From Unio delphinus (Eukaryota; Mollusca; Bivalvia; Unionida; Unionidae): 64,000 nt of DNA. The position numbers and the translations under genes were made by a program. The notes under the pieces are model-generated. The model was not told the DNA's origin and ran no database searches. It saw only the letters and a program-made list of their open reading frames with translations. The DNA is taken from assembly GCA_029339505.1 (NCBI GenBank), contig JAQISU010000123.1, forward strand, positions 496,001-560,000. Direction: 5' to 3'. This document shows positions 49,301-62,200 of this stretch, piece after piece; within the stretch, counting starts at the first letter, position 1; the number at the start of each line of letters is the position of its first letter.

Positions 49301-49620
49301 GGACTTTTGAGAATTAAAAAAATATAAAATGACATTGTCAGTGAAATGTTTGCATTTTCTTGTCAGATACCAAAGGTCATTCAACAAAAAAGTGAAAGAT
49401 GGTCTGCATACCCAAAGAAAGTTGATCAACAGTACCTGTATATTCCAGAAATAAATATGAAAATATTGAAATGAGGTTAGATGATAGAGTTGGCATGAAC
49501 CAGCCAGTTGTTTTGGACATAAATGATCCTAGGTGAATATCTGATGTACTTGCTCCAATACCACCACCACCTGCAGAAGATTTTGTTACAAAGCAGAAAT
49601 CTCATTTTAAGTTAAAATGA
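46343..49620 (+). pseudogene. Spliced transposase-type gene within the TTAA element, degraded
   Basis: Four putative exons with good splice sites. Up to 46497: STRICIGDQHERWNKKK and LSLETNPEVAKFLLDTGVM, donor GTGAGT. 46945-47093: HRIQIPAVSDITTS, one stop, donor GTAAGT. 48843-49006: RARNLLAAHDYNNHIDR, donor GTAATA. 49367-49620: QQKSERWSAYPKKVDQQYLY, then frame-shifted DVLAPIPPPPAEDFVTK and a TGA. The DYNNHIDR...RWS..KKV...Y.YIPE pattern is what I recall from the C-terminal part of Kolobok/THAP-type transposase proteins. A full catalytic domain was not located; it may be lost. The stop at 49534-49536 and the shift near 49470 show it is dead. Confidence 0.5.
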
Positions 49621-50384
49621 TTTAGGCCTTTTAGTCCGGTAATACCTGTTAATATCAAATTGTTATGGAGAGACTATTTTAGTGATTGTATGGTAAGAAA
49701 TGTTCTCTACCATGGACCCATATAGACTTTGACTAAGTCTCTTTTGAAGTGCCTACCATGAGCTGAAGTCCAGCATCTGTTTGATTTCCAAGTAGCAGTA
49801 TATCTTCAGACCACTGTTGATTATGTTCTTAAAGCTTTTAAAAAAAACATGCATTTTAACAACAAGATGTAAAACCTTTTCAAACTTTTCATACCCATTG
49901 CATTTATACTTGTCTTATATGTATGTTTAGATTGAGGTAAATGCAGTGTATTTTGGCCATATGATGTATAAAAAAAGCACAGCAGAGGCTATACATTGTA
50001 AATCATTTAATCTTATAGAAGTAACAAGATTAAAATCATGTAATTACAAGTCTGTATTATTGCATAATAAAGTACTTTTTAATAATTTTATTTTCTAAAT
50101 GTTTTGTGTAAAATTGCAGTCAGAAAGATTTCTAGTATACTTTGAAAAAGAAAAAAAATGTACATTGGAGCAAATGACTTCAATCCATACTCTTCATCTT
50201 GATTTAATTGCTCACGCTAAACATGCCATTAAAGGTTCACATACAGTTTTAAACTGATTTTATAAAGAAAATAATGCTGTTAACTTCTGTCTTTTTTTAA
50301 TTAAAAAAAATAAATAAATTAGAAATGATATTCACTGACTATATTTGTTAACAAATTACTATTTACATACTGGTGTTGACCGTT

Positions 50385-50694
50385 CCAGTGGCCTAGTGTT
50401 AAGAGCATCCACCTCATATGCAAGAAGTTGGGGTCCTTGATCCCTGGCCAAGTCCTACCAAACACATAAAAATGGTATTAACAGCTGCCTCATTTAATGC
50501 TCAACATTAAGAGGTTAGTGTATGGACTGGTCGTCCTACTGTCAGGATAATGTAACTGGGTGGGATGTCATGCTACATGTCTGCGGCATGATGCCTTAGT
50601 GCTAGACATCACTATAAACTGCCACACTTCAAACATCATAGCAATATGACTCAAAAATTGTTCAAGGTATGTTAAAAATCCAAATCACACACAC
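50385..50694 (+). repeat. tRNA-headed SINE A, copy 4
   Basis: Head CCGTTCCAGTGGCCTAGTG and body with CAGGATAATGTAACTGGG and GCATGATGCC; ends in ATCCAAATCACACACAC. Nested inside the TTAA element, so younger than it. Confidence 0.8.
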
Positions 50695-50955
50695 TGTTAC
50701 AATTTTGAAACAGAATTTGGCATATTTCCATCACTGTATAGTAGGCCCAATTTCGTTAACTTGAGCAGTGATATATTGTTGCAAACAGGGTTAATGGTCA
50801 GTTAGCAATTAAAACACCCCTGTGAATGTGTAAGAGTTTGTTTGTCTGTGTAGGCTAATTAGTATCAACACTGGTAGCATGACCCCTGCATTCCTGAATT
50901 TGATATGTATATCTGAGCCAGTTTTGCATTGTACTTCGTACATTATATATACTAA

Positions 50956-50990
<35 letters not shown>

Positions 50991-50999
50991 CTAGCTACC

Positions 51000-53241
51000 C
51001 TAATTTTAAAAGAAATGCAATAGGAAACATACATGGGGGTGAGGGCATGGGCTTAATTTCAATATTTGTTTCTCTGCAGTAGTTTGTTTAGGTGATGTAC
51101 TAAAGTTTGGCATTGAGTAAATGGTAATCACTTTTGTCAAAACTGAAAAGTATAAAAAAACAAGCACAAGATACTAAAACATCAATGTAATTTCTATAGA
51201 ACTGTCTAGTATTTTGGAATGGAATGTCTGTAATCAATCTGTTATAGTAATGGTACACTAGTTTCTCATATAAAATGTCTCTGAGAGACAAAGAGAAAGG
51301 AAGAACGGAGGCAGACATTAGATGGACTGGAGGCAATCGGACTACCAGTCCAGAGAAAAATCATACAGATGAGTAGGAACACAGGACAGGAGGAAAATCA
51401 ATTACAGTCAGATGATAAAATAGGCCATAACTTGGTCAAGTTAAAGACGAGTGATAGGGTTTTAACTTGAGTTTCATTTGAGAGATGACTGTTATTTAAT
51501 GATATTAAATTGTTGTTTATTTGACTTTCACATTTTGTGTATTCATTAATTTAACTGTTGGCACCACTGACTGGGAGCTCTGAGCATTGCATCTCTCTAT
51601 CACTACTTCAATTCCTCATAAAAACAAGCCGGGAGGTCTTTTGTAATAATTTAAATAATATTGGGAGCACCCCTCCCAACCTAAATAACACGGAAAATCT
51701 CTATATATTATATGCCATAATTATTCTTAGATGATATCCATCATTTTTATGCCTGACTGTACTCTTGAATTAAAGTTATGTCTGTACATGCACATTTGTA
51801 CATATATAAGTTTAGTACATTACATAATATATAACAGTTTTACAGTGTATGCAGCTGTGTACATTCATCTGGGTATTTATATAAAGGTATAATTATTTCT
51901 ATGGTAAATGAACACATTTAAAAAACTGAAAATTTGATGCATTTAATTGGTGTCAAGTATATTTGATTTAGTTGTAATAAGACGGCTGATGATGCACATA
52001 TTATGTGATAAAAGTATTCAATGTTGCTTTCGATGAACTAGTATTTAAGTCTTTAAACCCTTATTCAGTTTCCAGAGCCAATTTGTTTCACATGTAATTG
52101 AAATTAATGAGCAGTATCTGGATAGAACAGTATCCTAGTGTTTGTAGTTCTGTTGATATTTACAAGCCAATCTTTATTCATGAAACACTGCAACAAGTTT
52201 TGCTTTCTCAACTCATGACTATGCGTTATTTATCATTTAACTTAATGTGTTACTGTATATGCACAATTAAAATCATGTTCACCAGTGTACTTTCGTTGTT
52301 TACATCCTTTGCATCCCATGACAATGCTAGTCAACTTCAATTCATGTTTTTAATAAGCAGTCTCCCCACAGTTGCTTTCAAAACAGCCATACATATAATC
52401 ATTCTTTAGTGGGTAGGTAGCTAAAACAATTTTTAACAAAACTTGTTCATGCAAAATAAAAATTGCATACTACAAAAGAAATGCTTTATACAACTTAAAA
52501 TAAACATAAATTTCATTATTCACACATCATATCATTAGATAGATCACCCAAGTCTTCCTTGAGTAAATCCAAAATGGTACTGGCCAAAATTATTTATCCA
52601 TTATACGCCATACACAACAGCTTGGAATGACATGTCTGTTGCCAGTACTTAGGTATCCATTAAGTCCATAAAATAAATTGCCTATTAGCAGTATGCCATT
52701 TCCCCCGGTGGTATTATCTTCTTCTGCTGCCTTTTAATAGTGGTTCTGATTAAAATGATACAAATTATCACATTTTTAGTTGGTTTATCTTGCAACGTAA
52801 CACAATCGCACAAACACGACAAGTAAACACTTTCAAGAATCGCCCCTTAAAGGAACCTCTTATTGTCAGGATTTTCCATCGTATTGACTTTTTTGCCTAC
52901 TTCTTGTAATTTATCATATATAATGAGAAATCTATAAGCAATACATATATTGTGGGTGACTATAATGAACTAAGGAGAAGGACAGACGAAGAATAGGGCA
53001 ATAATTACTCGAAAGCGAAACATATGCTTACCTCGACTTCATGTGACACTACGACTACAGAGAAGATCGGTAAATTCCGTTTCTGCATAATTAATTAGCA
53101 ATCCGTACAGAAAATCGTTATATTTTCATTGATTAAACTTACAGATGTACATTTTTTGAAACTGAATGACCTGTAATTACTCATTATTTCTACTATACTT
53201 TTCATAATATCATGCATTTGCAAGAACAAAAAAATCGAAAA
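51000..53241. other. Interior of TTAA element without recognisable gene
   Basis: AT-rich sequence; a 103-codon ORF at 52098-52409 has Ser/Phe-rich hydrophobic content but no motif. No catalytic transposase domain was recognised here. Confidence 0.4.
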
Positions 53242-53858
53242 ACTTAGGTTGTATGCCTTTAAATATTAGCTTTTAAATGTGTTTGTTTTATTTTTATAAC
53301 CTTTTCAAGCATAAATTATAAATAATGTTATATTGTTTTAATGCATTCGTTTGATAAGGTACTGTATCCGATAGCTGTAATTTTATGCTCGGTGCCTTAA
53401 ATTGATATGTGAAGTAAGGATAGAGAGAAATATAGAAAAAGCATAAGGTATTGAAACAATAGTAATACTGAAAATGGAAGAAAAAATAATATAGCATAAC
53501 AGGATATCAAAATTAAATTTAATACTTATTCAAGTCGTTCCTTCATTCAAATGAAGCAGGGTTTCTACTGCACCATTAGCTGCCTTGTAAGCAAGCGCAT
53601 GTGCCTGGTTCTTAGCTTCTGATGGGTTAGGAAGGCAGATCTAAGTTAAATTTTACCCCTCTTAAGCCACTGTGTTAACGCCATGATAGTCAGAAAGTAC
53701 TGATGGTGCAACTTGATGGACAGTGGTTTAAGCAAGAGATCAATCATATGTACTTTAATAACTGATTGGTCTAGTTTTGTTGGCTTTGTCTGCTTTGGAT
53801 AATGTTGAACACTCAAACGAAAACGTGGTGGAACTGATTAATCGTGATGGGTCTTTTC

Positions 53859-55410
53859 AGACCTGCCAACCTTACTTTAGAAATCTGGAGAATCCCAATT
53901 TTTTTACCTATCTCGTCATTCCCTGATTTTTCAGCTCATCAACAAAAAAAAGTGTTTTTTCTTCTTCTCAACAATGTTATTTTCTGTTTCCATGTTTCTG
54001 TATCTGGTTTTTCTGTGTCTGGTATGTTTCGTAGTACTTTACCATATCCGGCTTCATTTTCGGTTTCATCAGCTTCTGTGTAGATTGATGAGCTTTTGGA
54101 TATTTATTATTACCTGTAACCAAGTGATAAAAGAGTGCAAGATTTTAAGAATTTTCAACTTCTGCATAATCATGAAGTCAGGAAAATCCAGAAATAATGT
54201 CTAACTAGATGGCTTTCTGTTGGAAAGTGCATTAATTATTGACTAGAGCTGTGGGTGCCACTTAGCGAGTTTATTAAGAAAATGTAATTAGAAGAAAAGG
54301 CAAAAGCACAGTAGGCTTCAGTTGCTTCCTGTAAGAAGGTACGGGTAGATGCCAGTGCAATTGTTGACAGCTGGCTTAGGCAGAAGGAAACAAAGTCATA
54401 TCCTGCTTCATGTCTCAGCAATGCCAGGCTGAAAAGAATAAGAGATAACCTAAAGTTAAGACGTACCATTGCATATTGCCAGTTTTTTTTAGCTGGATTC
54501 AGAACAGTTAAGACGGACCCAACGAAGCTCTACAGCATGACAAGCCCCTAATTCACAAGACCAGAAACATGCTACTAACCATGTACAGAGAATTCCTTTT
54601 GATTGTTATTAAACCAAAGTACATTGTTGAAAAGACAGACATCACAGCAATTGATGTAAAAGATGAATGTTTGTACATTCGTTCTCAGGACTTGTACTTG
54701 GGTTAGGCAACCAACATACTTCTACAGAAGATGAATTCTGAAGCACAGTTACAGACAAGAATGCACTGTAGGGCATTTCTGATCAAATCACTGTTATACA
54801 TGAAGGAAAAATTTCCATTAAAGGATGACTTGCTCATTCATGCAAGCATTGCAGATGTGGCTAAATAATCTTTAGACTCATTTAAGGACCTGGCCTTTTT
54901 TTTTCTAGCCGAATGGAAGGAATCCACACTGATGATCTGCATAGAGAGTTTCAGCTGTTCCAAAGATACAATTTAGACGCAGAATTGAATATTTAAAGAG
55001 CAAATCATCAGTGGGTTGCTCTCGAGAAAAAAAGGATTAATTTGGCCAACTGTTGTTTCAAACCCTTGGGAGAGTAATGCTATCAATACTTTCTATATTG
55101 CACAGCAACAGCAATGCTGAGAGAGCATTCTCAATGATCAGAGAAAAAAAAAAACAGAACAAGTCAAAGAGCCAGCCTGTCAGCATCAACCCTGGAAGCT
55201 ATTCTTGTTTGCAAATTTTGCACCCAATGACAAGTAAATGATGAACTTGTGCAGAAATGCAAATCTGCAACATATAATGGACTGAGATAACAAAACTAAA
55301 AAATAGACATCTTTACGATTATCATGATATATACACCTTATTCTTGTACCTCCTGATTTTTAATGGTGATTTTCCTGAATTTTATTTCTTTAACAATGTT
55401 GGCAGGTCTG
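53859..55410 (+). mobile_element. hAT element with 13-bp perfect terminal inverted repeats
   Basis: CAGACCTGCCAAC (53859-53871) and its exact reverse complement GTTGGCAGGTCTG (55398-55410). If the end is taken one base inward, the flanks GTCTTTTC and GTGTTTTA agree at 6 of 8 positions, a possible decayed 8-bp duplication. The 1.55-kb interior holds a degraded transposase. Confidence 0.75.
54270..55245 (+). pseudogene. hAT transposase remnant
   Basis: Broken frames on the plus strand include KVRVDASAIVDSWLRQKE (54340-54395), an Arg/Lys-rich LKRIRDNLKLRR, LYMKEKFPLKDDLLIHASIA (54790-54855) and the dimerisation-type block LHSNSNAERAFSMIREKKKQ (55095-55155). The motif HSN.NAER.FS is the conserved C-terminal hAT signature. 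Catalytic Asp/Glu positions could not be assigned. Numerous stops and shifts show it is inactive. Confidence 0.65.
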
Positions 55411-55792
55411 TGTTTTATTTGTGCTCAGAGAGATGGACATATTGTTTTAGTATTGTTTTCTGCGTTGCATCGACTGATGTTATTCACATTGTCAAAAGCA
55501 CGGTGTAATTATTGAAATCTCCAGGTCTTTGATTTGTACTTGTACAGGTGGTAGTATTGTTTAAATATTAATGTGACCGCTGTTTGTGTCAACATAGTTT
55601 TATTTTTTTGTATTTAGTTTGGGTATTTGTAGAGGTTAAGGGTAAAACCACGAATTTAAGTACCCATGAAAATGCCTTTTTTTAAATACAAAACCATGGA
55701 AATTGAGCTTAACGAAATAATGTAAAAAAAAAAGAATAATGTAAGAAACTAACCTTGTATTGTTATCATAATTGTATATACTATAGTGTATG

Positions 55793-55867
<75 letters not shown>

Positions 55868-55960
55868 GTATATATAATTTTAGATTAAGCGCTACATTGT
55901 TCATTGATATGAATATATAGAAAATGTAATGTGTTTGGTTGTACTAAAAGGTTTAAATAG
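55411..55960. other. No gene; TA microsatellite
   Basis: AT-rich sequence with a TA run at 55797-55860. Confidence 0.6.
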
Positions 55961-55964
55961 GTTA

Positions 55965-56158
55965 TCACCACTCTGGTGGCCTAGTGGTTAGAGCATCTGT
56001 CTCAGACGCAGGGGTGGGGTTCGATCTCTGGTGAGTCATACCGAAGACTACAAAAATGGTACTAACAGCTTCCTAGCTTGGTACTCTGCATTGGGAGGTT
56101 AGTGTTGGGACTGGTCAGCCTGGTGTCAGGATAATGTGACTGGTTGGGACATCATACT
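55965..56158 (+). repeat. tRNA-headed SINE A, copy 5, 5' half
   Basis: A box TGGCCTAGTGGTTAGAGC, B box GGGGTTCGATCTCTGG, then body to GACTGGTTGGGACATCATACT. The 3' half resumes at 58613 after a 2449-bp insertion. Confidence 0.88.
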
Positions 56159-58607
56159 CAGAGGTCTCGCTCAGATTTTTAAAAAAGAGTCCAGGACTAT
56201 CATTTTGGTTTTTAAAAAATAGGAGTCCCACCAGCAAAAGCTGCAGTCCCTTATCTGAAAATGTTGAACTTTGCAGATTAGAAAAACTGTTGGTTGCCAT
56301 TGAGTTTACTTTCCCCCTTCTTTATAACACTGACATGTACAACCATGTTGGCCTATTCAGTGTGTCTGGTAATTCTGCACAACAATACTTCATTCCTGTA
56401 AACATTGGATCACATGCTGTTTTTGTTGAAAAGTCAATTTTTGGCAGAAATTTTCCAAAGTAATGTATTTTATTTCCATAGCCTGATACATTACATCTTT
56501 TCAATATCATGCGCAGAATTGTCCACCATATATGGAGCCATGAAAACATAGGTGGTATCCTGTTTGCCCAAGCTTAGTATTGTTTTGAATACAATATTTT
56601 GGTGACAATTGCCACTTTTTAATTGTAAGCATTGAAAATTTTTATTTTCATCAATTGAATTCAATATGGGTTTTGCGCCAATAATTAACAGATTAGCCAG
56701 ACAGCAGTGTAACTCCTGTTCCTCCTTTGGGGGGTGGTCTTAATTTTGTCAATCCAAGAAATGGTCTTACAGTGATTAATCTACAATTTCATCCCAATGA
56801 GTCACAAAACTCGCATATATTCAAATAATGAGTCCCGCTCAAATGTAATGAGTACAGTGATTCTGCAAACACATTGAGATACATTAATATACATATCAAA
56901 TGGGAAAACTGAGTGAAAACGATTACGTATTTAATGAAAAGTCTCTTGTCGTATGTCTCTGATACATACGTTATATGTTTGGATTGACTAAAAAGGCATA
57001 CACGTTGTAAACTTTCGCGCTAATATTTTGAATCGGAAACTGTTATGATTATAAATGTATTAATTTGACAACTTAAAATGTTTGTGGTGTTTTGAATATT
57101 CATTATCAAATTAAATGAAATTTAAAATACAAGAAATTTTGGTAAAGATGCATCTTTCATTGAGCACATTTTCCTATCTTTTTCGTAACATATAACAGCA
57201 AAACAGAATCATGTTCTGAATTCAATTTATGTCAAATTATCGTAAAATAACTAATTATGCAATTTTCTATCTGTATAAATTTATTTTTAACAAATACATT
57301 CAATATGATAATATCTCTTGTTTTGCTTGAGAATTAAGTTTTTGAGACCAAGCGTACCGCTCTACTATACTCATTTCTTTCTCCGGTTTTTCCTAACCAT
57401 TATAACTTCGGAAAACATTTATCTTGTTCATAAAATGTTCCAAATTTTTTTATAACACATATAAGAATTGTCAAAATATATGTTACAAATAAATACTTGT
57501 CAGTTGTATTTTAAAATTCGGCCGAATTGTCTTTGGTTGGGCCGAAATGTCTTATTTTCATTCCAAGTTGTTAACTTGAGCCGAATTGTCTATAAGCCGT
57601 TTTTAACCACTTCAGCTGAAACTGTTGAATTTTTGGTAATTTATGTATTACGCTGGAGGCTGAACACACGTTTGCATCCTGAACATCAGATGATGAAACC
57701 AAATGCTGATCAGTGGAATTTGAATCATTAAACAAAATATCCAATGTCCTTTGCTTAGGGTCAATTTTCATCATCTTCTTTGGTGACATTTTAACTGGAA
57801 ACATGAGGGGAACTGATGACATCCCATAATAGTATACTGTTAAGGAGTGAGTACCACATGACCGGTGCAGAGATAATATTTGCTTTGTGAAAAGAAATTC
57901 CTGTTAAATAAAATTCACAGTAAGCACGACGTTGGTCCTTTAAAATTTCTTGCGTCCAAAGGAATGCACATATGAACAACTAATGAGTCCCAGGCATTTT
58001 TTTTGCGTGCTGGACGCAGGGCGCAGGGGTAGATTAATCACTGGTCTTATTCCAAATACTAAGCCAGGCATCACGCTTTCCTACACTTGGCTGCTATCCC
58101 ATCCAAACTATTAACTTGAACACTCTTCTGAATCTCATTAAAATCGGTCAGTTTGCCATGATTTAATCCCAGAATACTTACCCAAATTTGCAAGCAACAT
58201 TTTGTCCAAGTCTTGGTATGTCTTGATTTTGAGGATGCGTGCGCTATTTGGCTAAAAATAAAAAATGAACACAATAATGGAGGATAAGGTTCTGATGTAC
58301 TCTTATAATAACCACAAGTACATCTTGGGGTCTTTCTGCCTCTGAATTCACCGGTTGTAAAAAATCAACACATTTTCCCACCCAAATGCAGTAGCTACTG
58401 AATTCTGTAATTGTAAATGTCAGCACAGTTAAAATGATCAAATAATCGACATATTCTCCAACTCAGTTGGTAGGACTGGCAAGACTTTGAATTTGTTGGT
58501 CAGCTGTTTGCATAGGTACGGAGGACTCCTGGATGAGTGATTTTGGGCATCCCATATAAAAAAAATTACATCCAAATACATGTAATTAATCATTTCCGAG
58601 ACCTCTG
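56159..58607 (-). mobile_element. hAT-like (hAT5-type) element inserted in a SINE
   Basis: Inverted ends CAGAGGTCTCGC..G (56159) and CCGAGACCTCTG (to 58607), flanked by the 5-bp duplication ATACT (56154-56158 and 58608-58612). Removing the element and one ATACT rejoins the SINE exactly (GGGACATCATACT then ACATGTGTGCG). CAG..CTG ends with 5-bp duplications are known for the hAT5 branch. A reverse-strand fragment of a zinc-finger transposase N-terminus lies inside (57571-57822). Confidence 0.8.
57571..57822 (-). pseudogene. hAT zinc-finger transposase N-terminal fragment
   Basis: The open frame carries DPKQRTLDILFNDS, a Ser-rich spacer and HKLPKIQQFQLKWLKTAYRQF. Lys/Arg-rich then TLD..F, Ser-rich linker, then F...WLK is the usual start of zf-TTF/BED hAT proteins, upstream of the Cys finger. 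The finger and catalytic core are not readable downstream. Recognition is by pattern. Confidence 0.4.
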
Positions 58608-58612
58608 ATACT

Positions 58613-58740
58613 ACATGTGTGCGACATTATGTCCTTGTGCTAGGCATCACTATAACCTGCCACACTGCGGACATTGTAGCGATATAACTGAAACAATGTT
58701 AAAAGCTACTTGAGAAGTCCAAATCACACGTACATAAATA
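58613..58740 (+). repeat. SINE A, copy 5, 3' half
   Basis: The body resumes with ACATGTGTGCGACATTATG and CTATAACCTGCCACACTGCG and ends in GTCCAAATCACACGTAC, matching the 3' end of copy 4. Confidence 0.85.
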
Positions 58741-59920
58741 CGTTTTCAGACTGAAAATTGAGTCCAGCAAAATCGAAACGAGAGATAGAGAAATATTACC
58801 AGATTATTTGAAGATTACTTTACTCATGTTACAGTGTAAGGTGCAAATTAAACAAGATTGTATTATATCTAGATTTAATATATAACAGTATCTGTCAAAT
58901 AGTCATTACATGAAAATACACTCACTATGTATGCAAATCACAATCTTTTCCTTATGATGCATTACAAAAAGTAGTGTTAAAGTAAATTCATGTGTATGCT
59001 ATTTACGCTACATATATCAATGCTCTTCTGTATCAATTATGATTACAGAGTGTAAACAAATAGTGCCCAGGCAGTGAATAAACACATGTAGTGGGCAATA
59101 AACTCATTGTTTGAAGTTACTGGTGAGATAACAAAAGAAAAGTTAGTTTTATTACAAAGCAAGCTGAAACTAGAAGGCCAACTTAAGATTCTTTTAAGTG
59201 TGCTTATATATATATTTATTTATTTATTGTTATGGAAAGGATTTATTTTCCCTTTGTTTCTAAATATATCAGGGTTTACATGGTACCTTGAAAAAGTGTT
59301 TGAACTTCAATTCATCCTTAAAAAGTATTTGAAAATCATTTTTCTTTGAAAAGTACTTGAAATGAGATTTAGTCCTTGATAAATAAAAATTAATTGATAA
59401 ACCAATGTACAAAAGTTTCTTTTCATACCATTGCGTCATGTAATTGCAAGAAAACTATTAGCCTTTGGGTGGTTTACAACATGTGACCAATGAAATTTAT
59501 AGTTGGACCTGATTATAGAGAGCATTAAAAGCTGCAAATCTTTTCAAGCAAACATTCTTCTTTATTGATTTATTTTCTGTGGCAGCGGTACATCTTTGTA
59601 TTTTAAATCATGGGGAATCAGCTGTTCAAACTCGCAAAACAAAAAATAATGAAAAATATACACAAAAATGGTCATAAATTGTTCTTATTGTATGTCCAGA
59701 CTTATGATTCAGCATACTGTCTAAATTTCTGAAGTATGCTGGAAGTCTATTATTAACTTTTCCAGCATCACAACCAAATGTATATCATATGCTTCAATTT
59801 TTCCATCGGCATCATGCCCAAACTTATTTTTTATATCAATTTTATTGTGTGATTTAATTTTGTCATGATGTAGAACAGTTGTGCATGTGCCTGATTTTTG
59901 TCATGTTTATAAGTTATAAA
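58741..59920. other. No supportable gene
   Basis: AT-rich sequence. A CAGGGTTTACATGGTACC start at 59267 resembles the CAGGGTTCCCACGGGTCATG end at 60722, a common hAT/MITE-type end, but both face the same way and no partner end is visible. Confidence 0.35.
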
Positions 59921-59929
59921 TAGTTATTT

Positions 59930-60384
59930 GAAATGGAGTACATGATCTGGCCTTATTTACAAACTTTGAATATTCACAAAACCTAACCCTGTTTACAAAG
60001 TTATTGAAATTTGCAAGAAAATACTATTGGTCAGGTGATGGTTTCTATTTATAGGTTTTAGTAAACAAAACACTCCTTTTGGAAAGGTTGTACATTCATT
60101 CAGATACATTCTGGATTTTATCATTGTGAAACAGTGACTATAGGTACATTAGCACAGCGGTCAAGATTATTGATATATGAACATCTTCAATATTGGACTT
60201 CATTCAAACATTCTGAACAATTGGACTCTGGATAGAACATTTTGGATTTTTTGGGATTTAATTCACAATGCTGTAAGTTCCATTTAAAGTCGCACTTTGT
60301 ATCTTCGAGAAATAAATTGTTTGAATTTTTCTAATTTTTTTTTCTTTTCTTCTGTTACTTAGTTTAAGACCATAGAGTTGTAAC
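59930..60384 (+). repeat. LTR-like interspersed repeat, copy 4 (partial)
   Basis: The 3' part shares GCTGTAAGTT, AATAAATTGTTT, a T-rich stretch, CTGTTACTTAG and terminal GTTGTAACA with the 41.3-kb copy and the 29.2-kb reversed copy. The 5' end is unclear. Confidence 0.35.
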
Positions 60385-61950
60385 AAAAATAAATAATCAC
60401 TTCAAATTACTTGCCATACAGGACAAATAGTCTACTAGACCCTTTTTTATTATTGCCTCTTCAGCCTGAATAGTGTGAAGTGGTGGGAAAATAAAGAGAA
60501 GTGAGTGTATACATGTCAGATTTTACAATGTTTAGAATAGTGATTAAAACAAGCATTTTATTGAACTTTTGGGTCTTATCATATTAAAAACTGTGTGCTT
60601 ACTTACCAGTAGTTTTTTGGTTCAGAAAAATTGTTATGTCTTACTAGTAAAAACAAAAATGAGGCTAAAAAAATGTTTCCAGTTGGCCAACTGTCCCAGT
60701 TTCAACCCTTACATTTTTTTTTCAGGGTTCCCACGGGTCATGAAATTCTGGAAAAGTTTTGGAATTTAAAAATAAATTTCAGGGGCCTTGAAATGTAATG
60801 GAATTTGTCAAAAGAAGAAATTAATTACTTCAAATTTCTTAGAGCACTTAGCACCAATTAAATAAAAAAAGAACTATAATAATTATGATTGATAAATGGT
60901 TGCATTTCGTATAACAAATGTAAGTTCCCCTAACAGGTGATCTACAGTGTAGTTCAGTTGGAAAATTTAAATGGTAAATGGTCAGTTACGTCGCTTTGAG
61001 TAATTACCATTTGATGATCTGTCAAAACAAAGTTAATTTCTTTCGAAAAAGTCTCTAATGGCATGTTATGTCCAATCAACCAATATCTTGTCACCAGGAA
61101 CCTACAAATTTCAATGGATTGGCCCTAATGTTTTACATGTTGAATGCAGAGGTTAATGATTCACACCTGGGAAAGTCATCATTGCCAACTGCATCTTGCA
61201 GTCTAGATATAATTCATTATGTATTCAGGGATGATTTCACTGCCAGAGTGGAATCTGGAGGGGACACTTAGCAATCTCTATTACTTCTTTAACTTATTCG
61301 GTCCCGATCCAGTCAATGCACATGATCCGGTTTCTGCATTCAATGGCCAATCCCGCCATTTGTCAGAGTTTCTTGACTGCATTTAGTAGCCAATTTCATC
61401 TTTTGTCATATTGATAAATTGTCTCTGTTTACAATTTTTTTTTTCTCCAAGAATCAGACCAATATTAACCAATCAGAAATGATTTTACTTTGTGCAAGCT
61501 TGAATCGGTTTGAAACCAATAGGGCCTAACCGAGTAGATAATTTTCACTGAGTACCGAATCTGAGTATTTGGATGTACAATTTGCCGGATCCGGGCACGA
61601 ACCGAGTAGTAGGTGCAACTCCGGAGAGTACAGTTTGTTTCATTATCGTATACAAAGCTTAAATTTTTTACATGTACCGTATACCATATATATCGCCTAC
61701 AAGATGAAAAATTGTATTTAGTTAACTAAAGTTAGTATGTATTAAAAATCTTATATTTTAAAAAGTTCAATATTTATTGAATTATTTTACTCGTAACCAT
61801 TTGTGTGCGTATTATTTGCTGATGTGAATACTTCCAAATAGTACTGAAAAAATGGATATTCGGCCGAAGCGAATGTCTGATTTGATTTCCGGTTTGGCCC
61901 TAGAAACACATATGTTACTAATTGAAAGTTTCACTACATGTTTTGTAAAT
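60385..61950. other. No supportable gene
   Basis: AT-rich sequence with a possible hAT/MITE end near 60722 (CAGGGTTCCCACGGGTCATG). GC-richer patch at 61300-61620 without recognisable coding. Confidence 0.35.
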
Positions 61951-61951
61951 G

Positions 61952-62200
61952 ATGGTAGACATAAGCTTTGATGACGGTGAGAATGAAAATGAGGAGCTTC
62001 TCTGGTTTGATCTAGAAAATATTAAGCATGGCAAGGAAAAATATGTTCGGTAGTTGGATATTTTGCGTGATTTAGATTCAGACATAGAAGTTTCTGAGAT
62101 TAAATTGTCAGAAGAAGAGGATGCTGATAGCGATGATGATAGAATTCTTGCAGATCTAGCTGATTGTAGCGATCATGTTAATATCATAAATAGTGTATAA
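61952..62200 (+). pseudogene. Short acidic ORF with one in-frame stop
   Basis: The ATG at 61952 to TAA 62198-62200 is 83 codons in a single frame, broken by one TAG (62051-62053). The product is strongly acidic (SFDDGENENEELLWFDLE and SEEEDADSDDDRILADLAD). Acidic N-termini of this sort are seen in piggyBac-type transposases and many nuclear proteins; no further domain is present. The long, almost open, biased frame argues against chance, but identity is unknown. Confidence 0.35.

Larger units (their letters stand above)
46025..53262. mobile_element. 7.2-kb TTAA-flanked DNA transposon, Kolobok-like
   Basis: Perfect 17-bp terminal inverted repeats AGGCATACAACCTAAGT (46029-46045) and its reverse complement (53242-53258), each bordered by TTAA (46025-46028 and 53259-53262). 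TTAA duplication plus AGG-type ends fit Kolobok; piggyBac also uses TTAA but usually has CC-type ends. It contains a spliced, degraded gene (46343-49620), a SINE A (50385-50694) and a TG microsatellite (50959-50988). Confidence 0.75.

Noticed and set aside
59267..60745. Paired ends of a transposon (CAGGGTTTACATGG and CAGGGTTCCCACGG)
   Set aside because: Both are in the same orientation, so they cannot be the two ends of one inverted-repeat element; each may be a single end of a truncated MITE.
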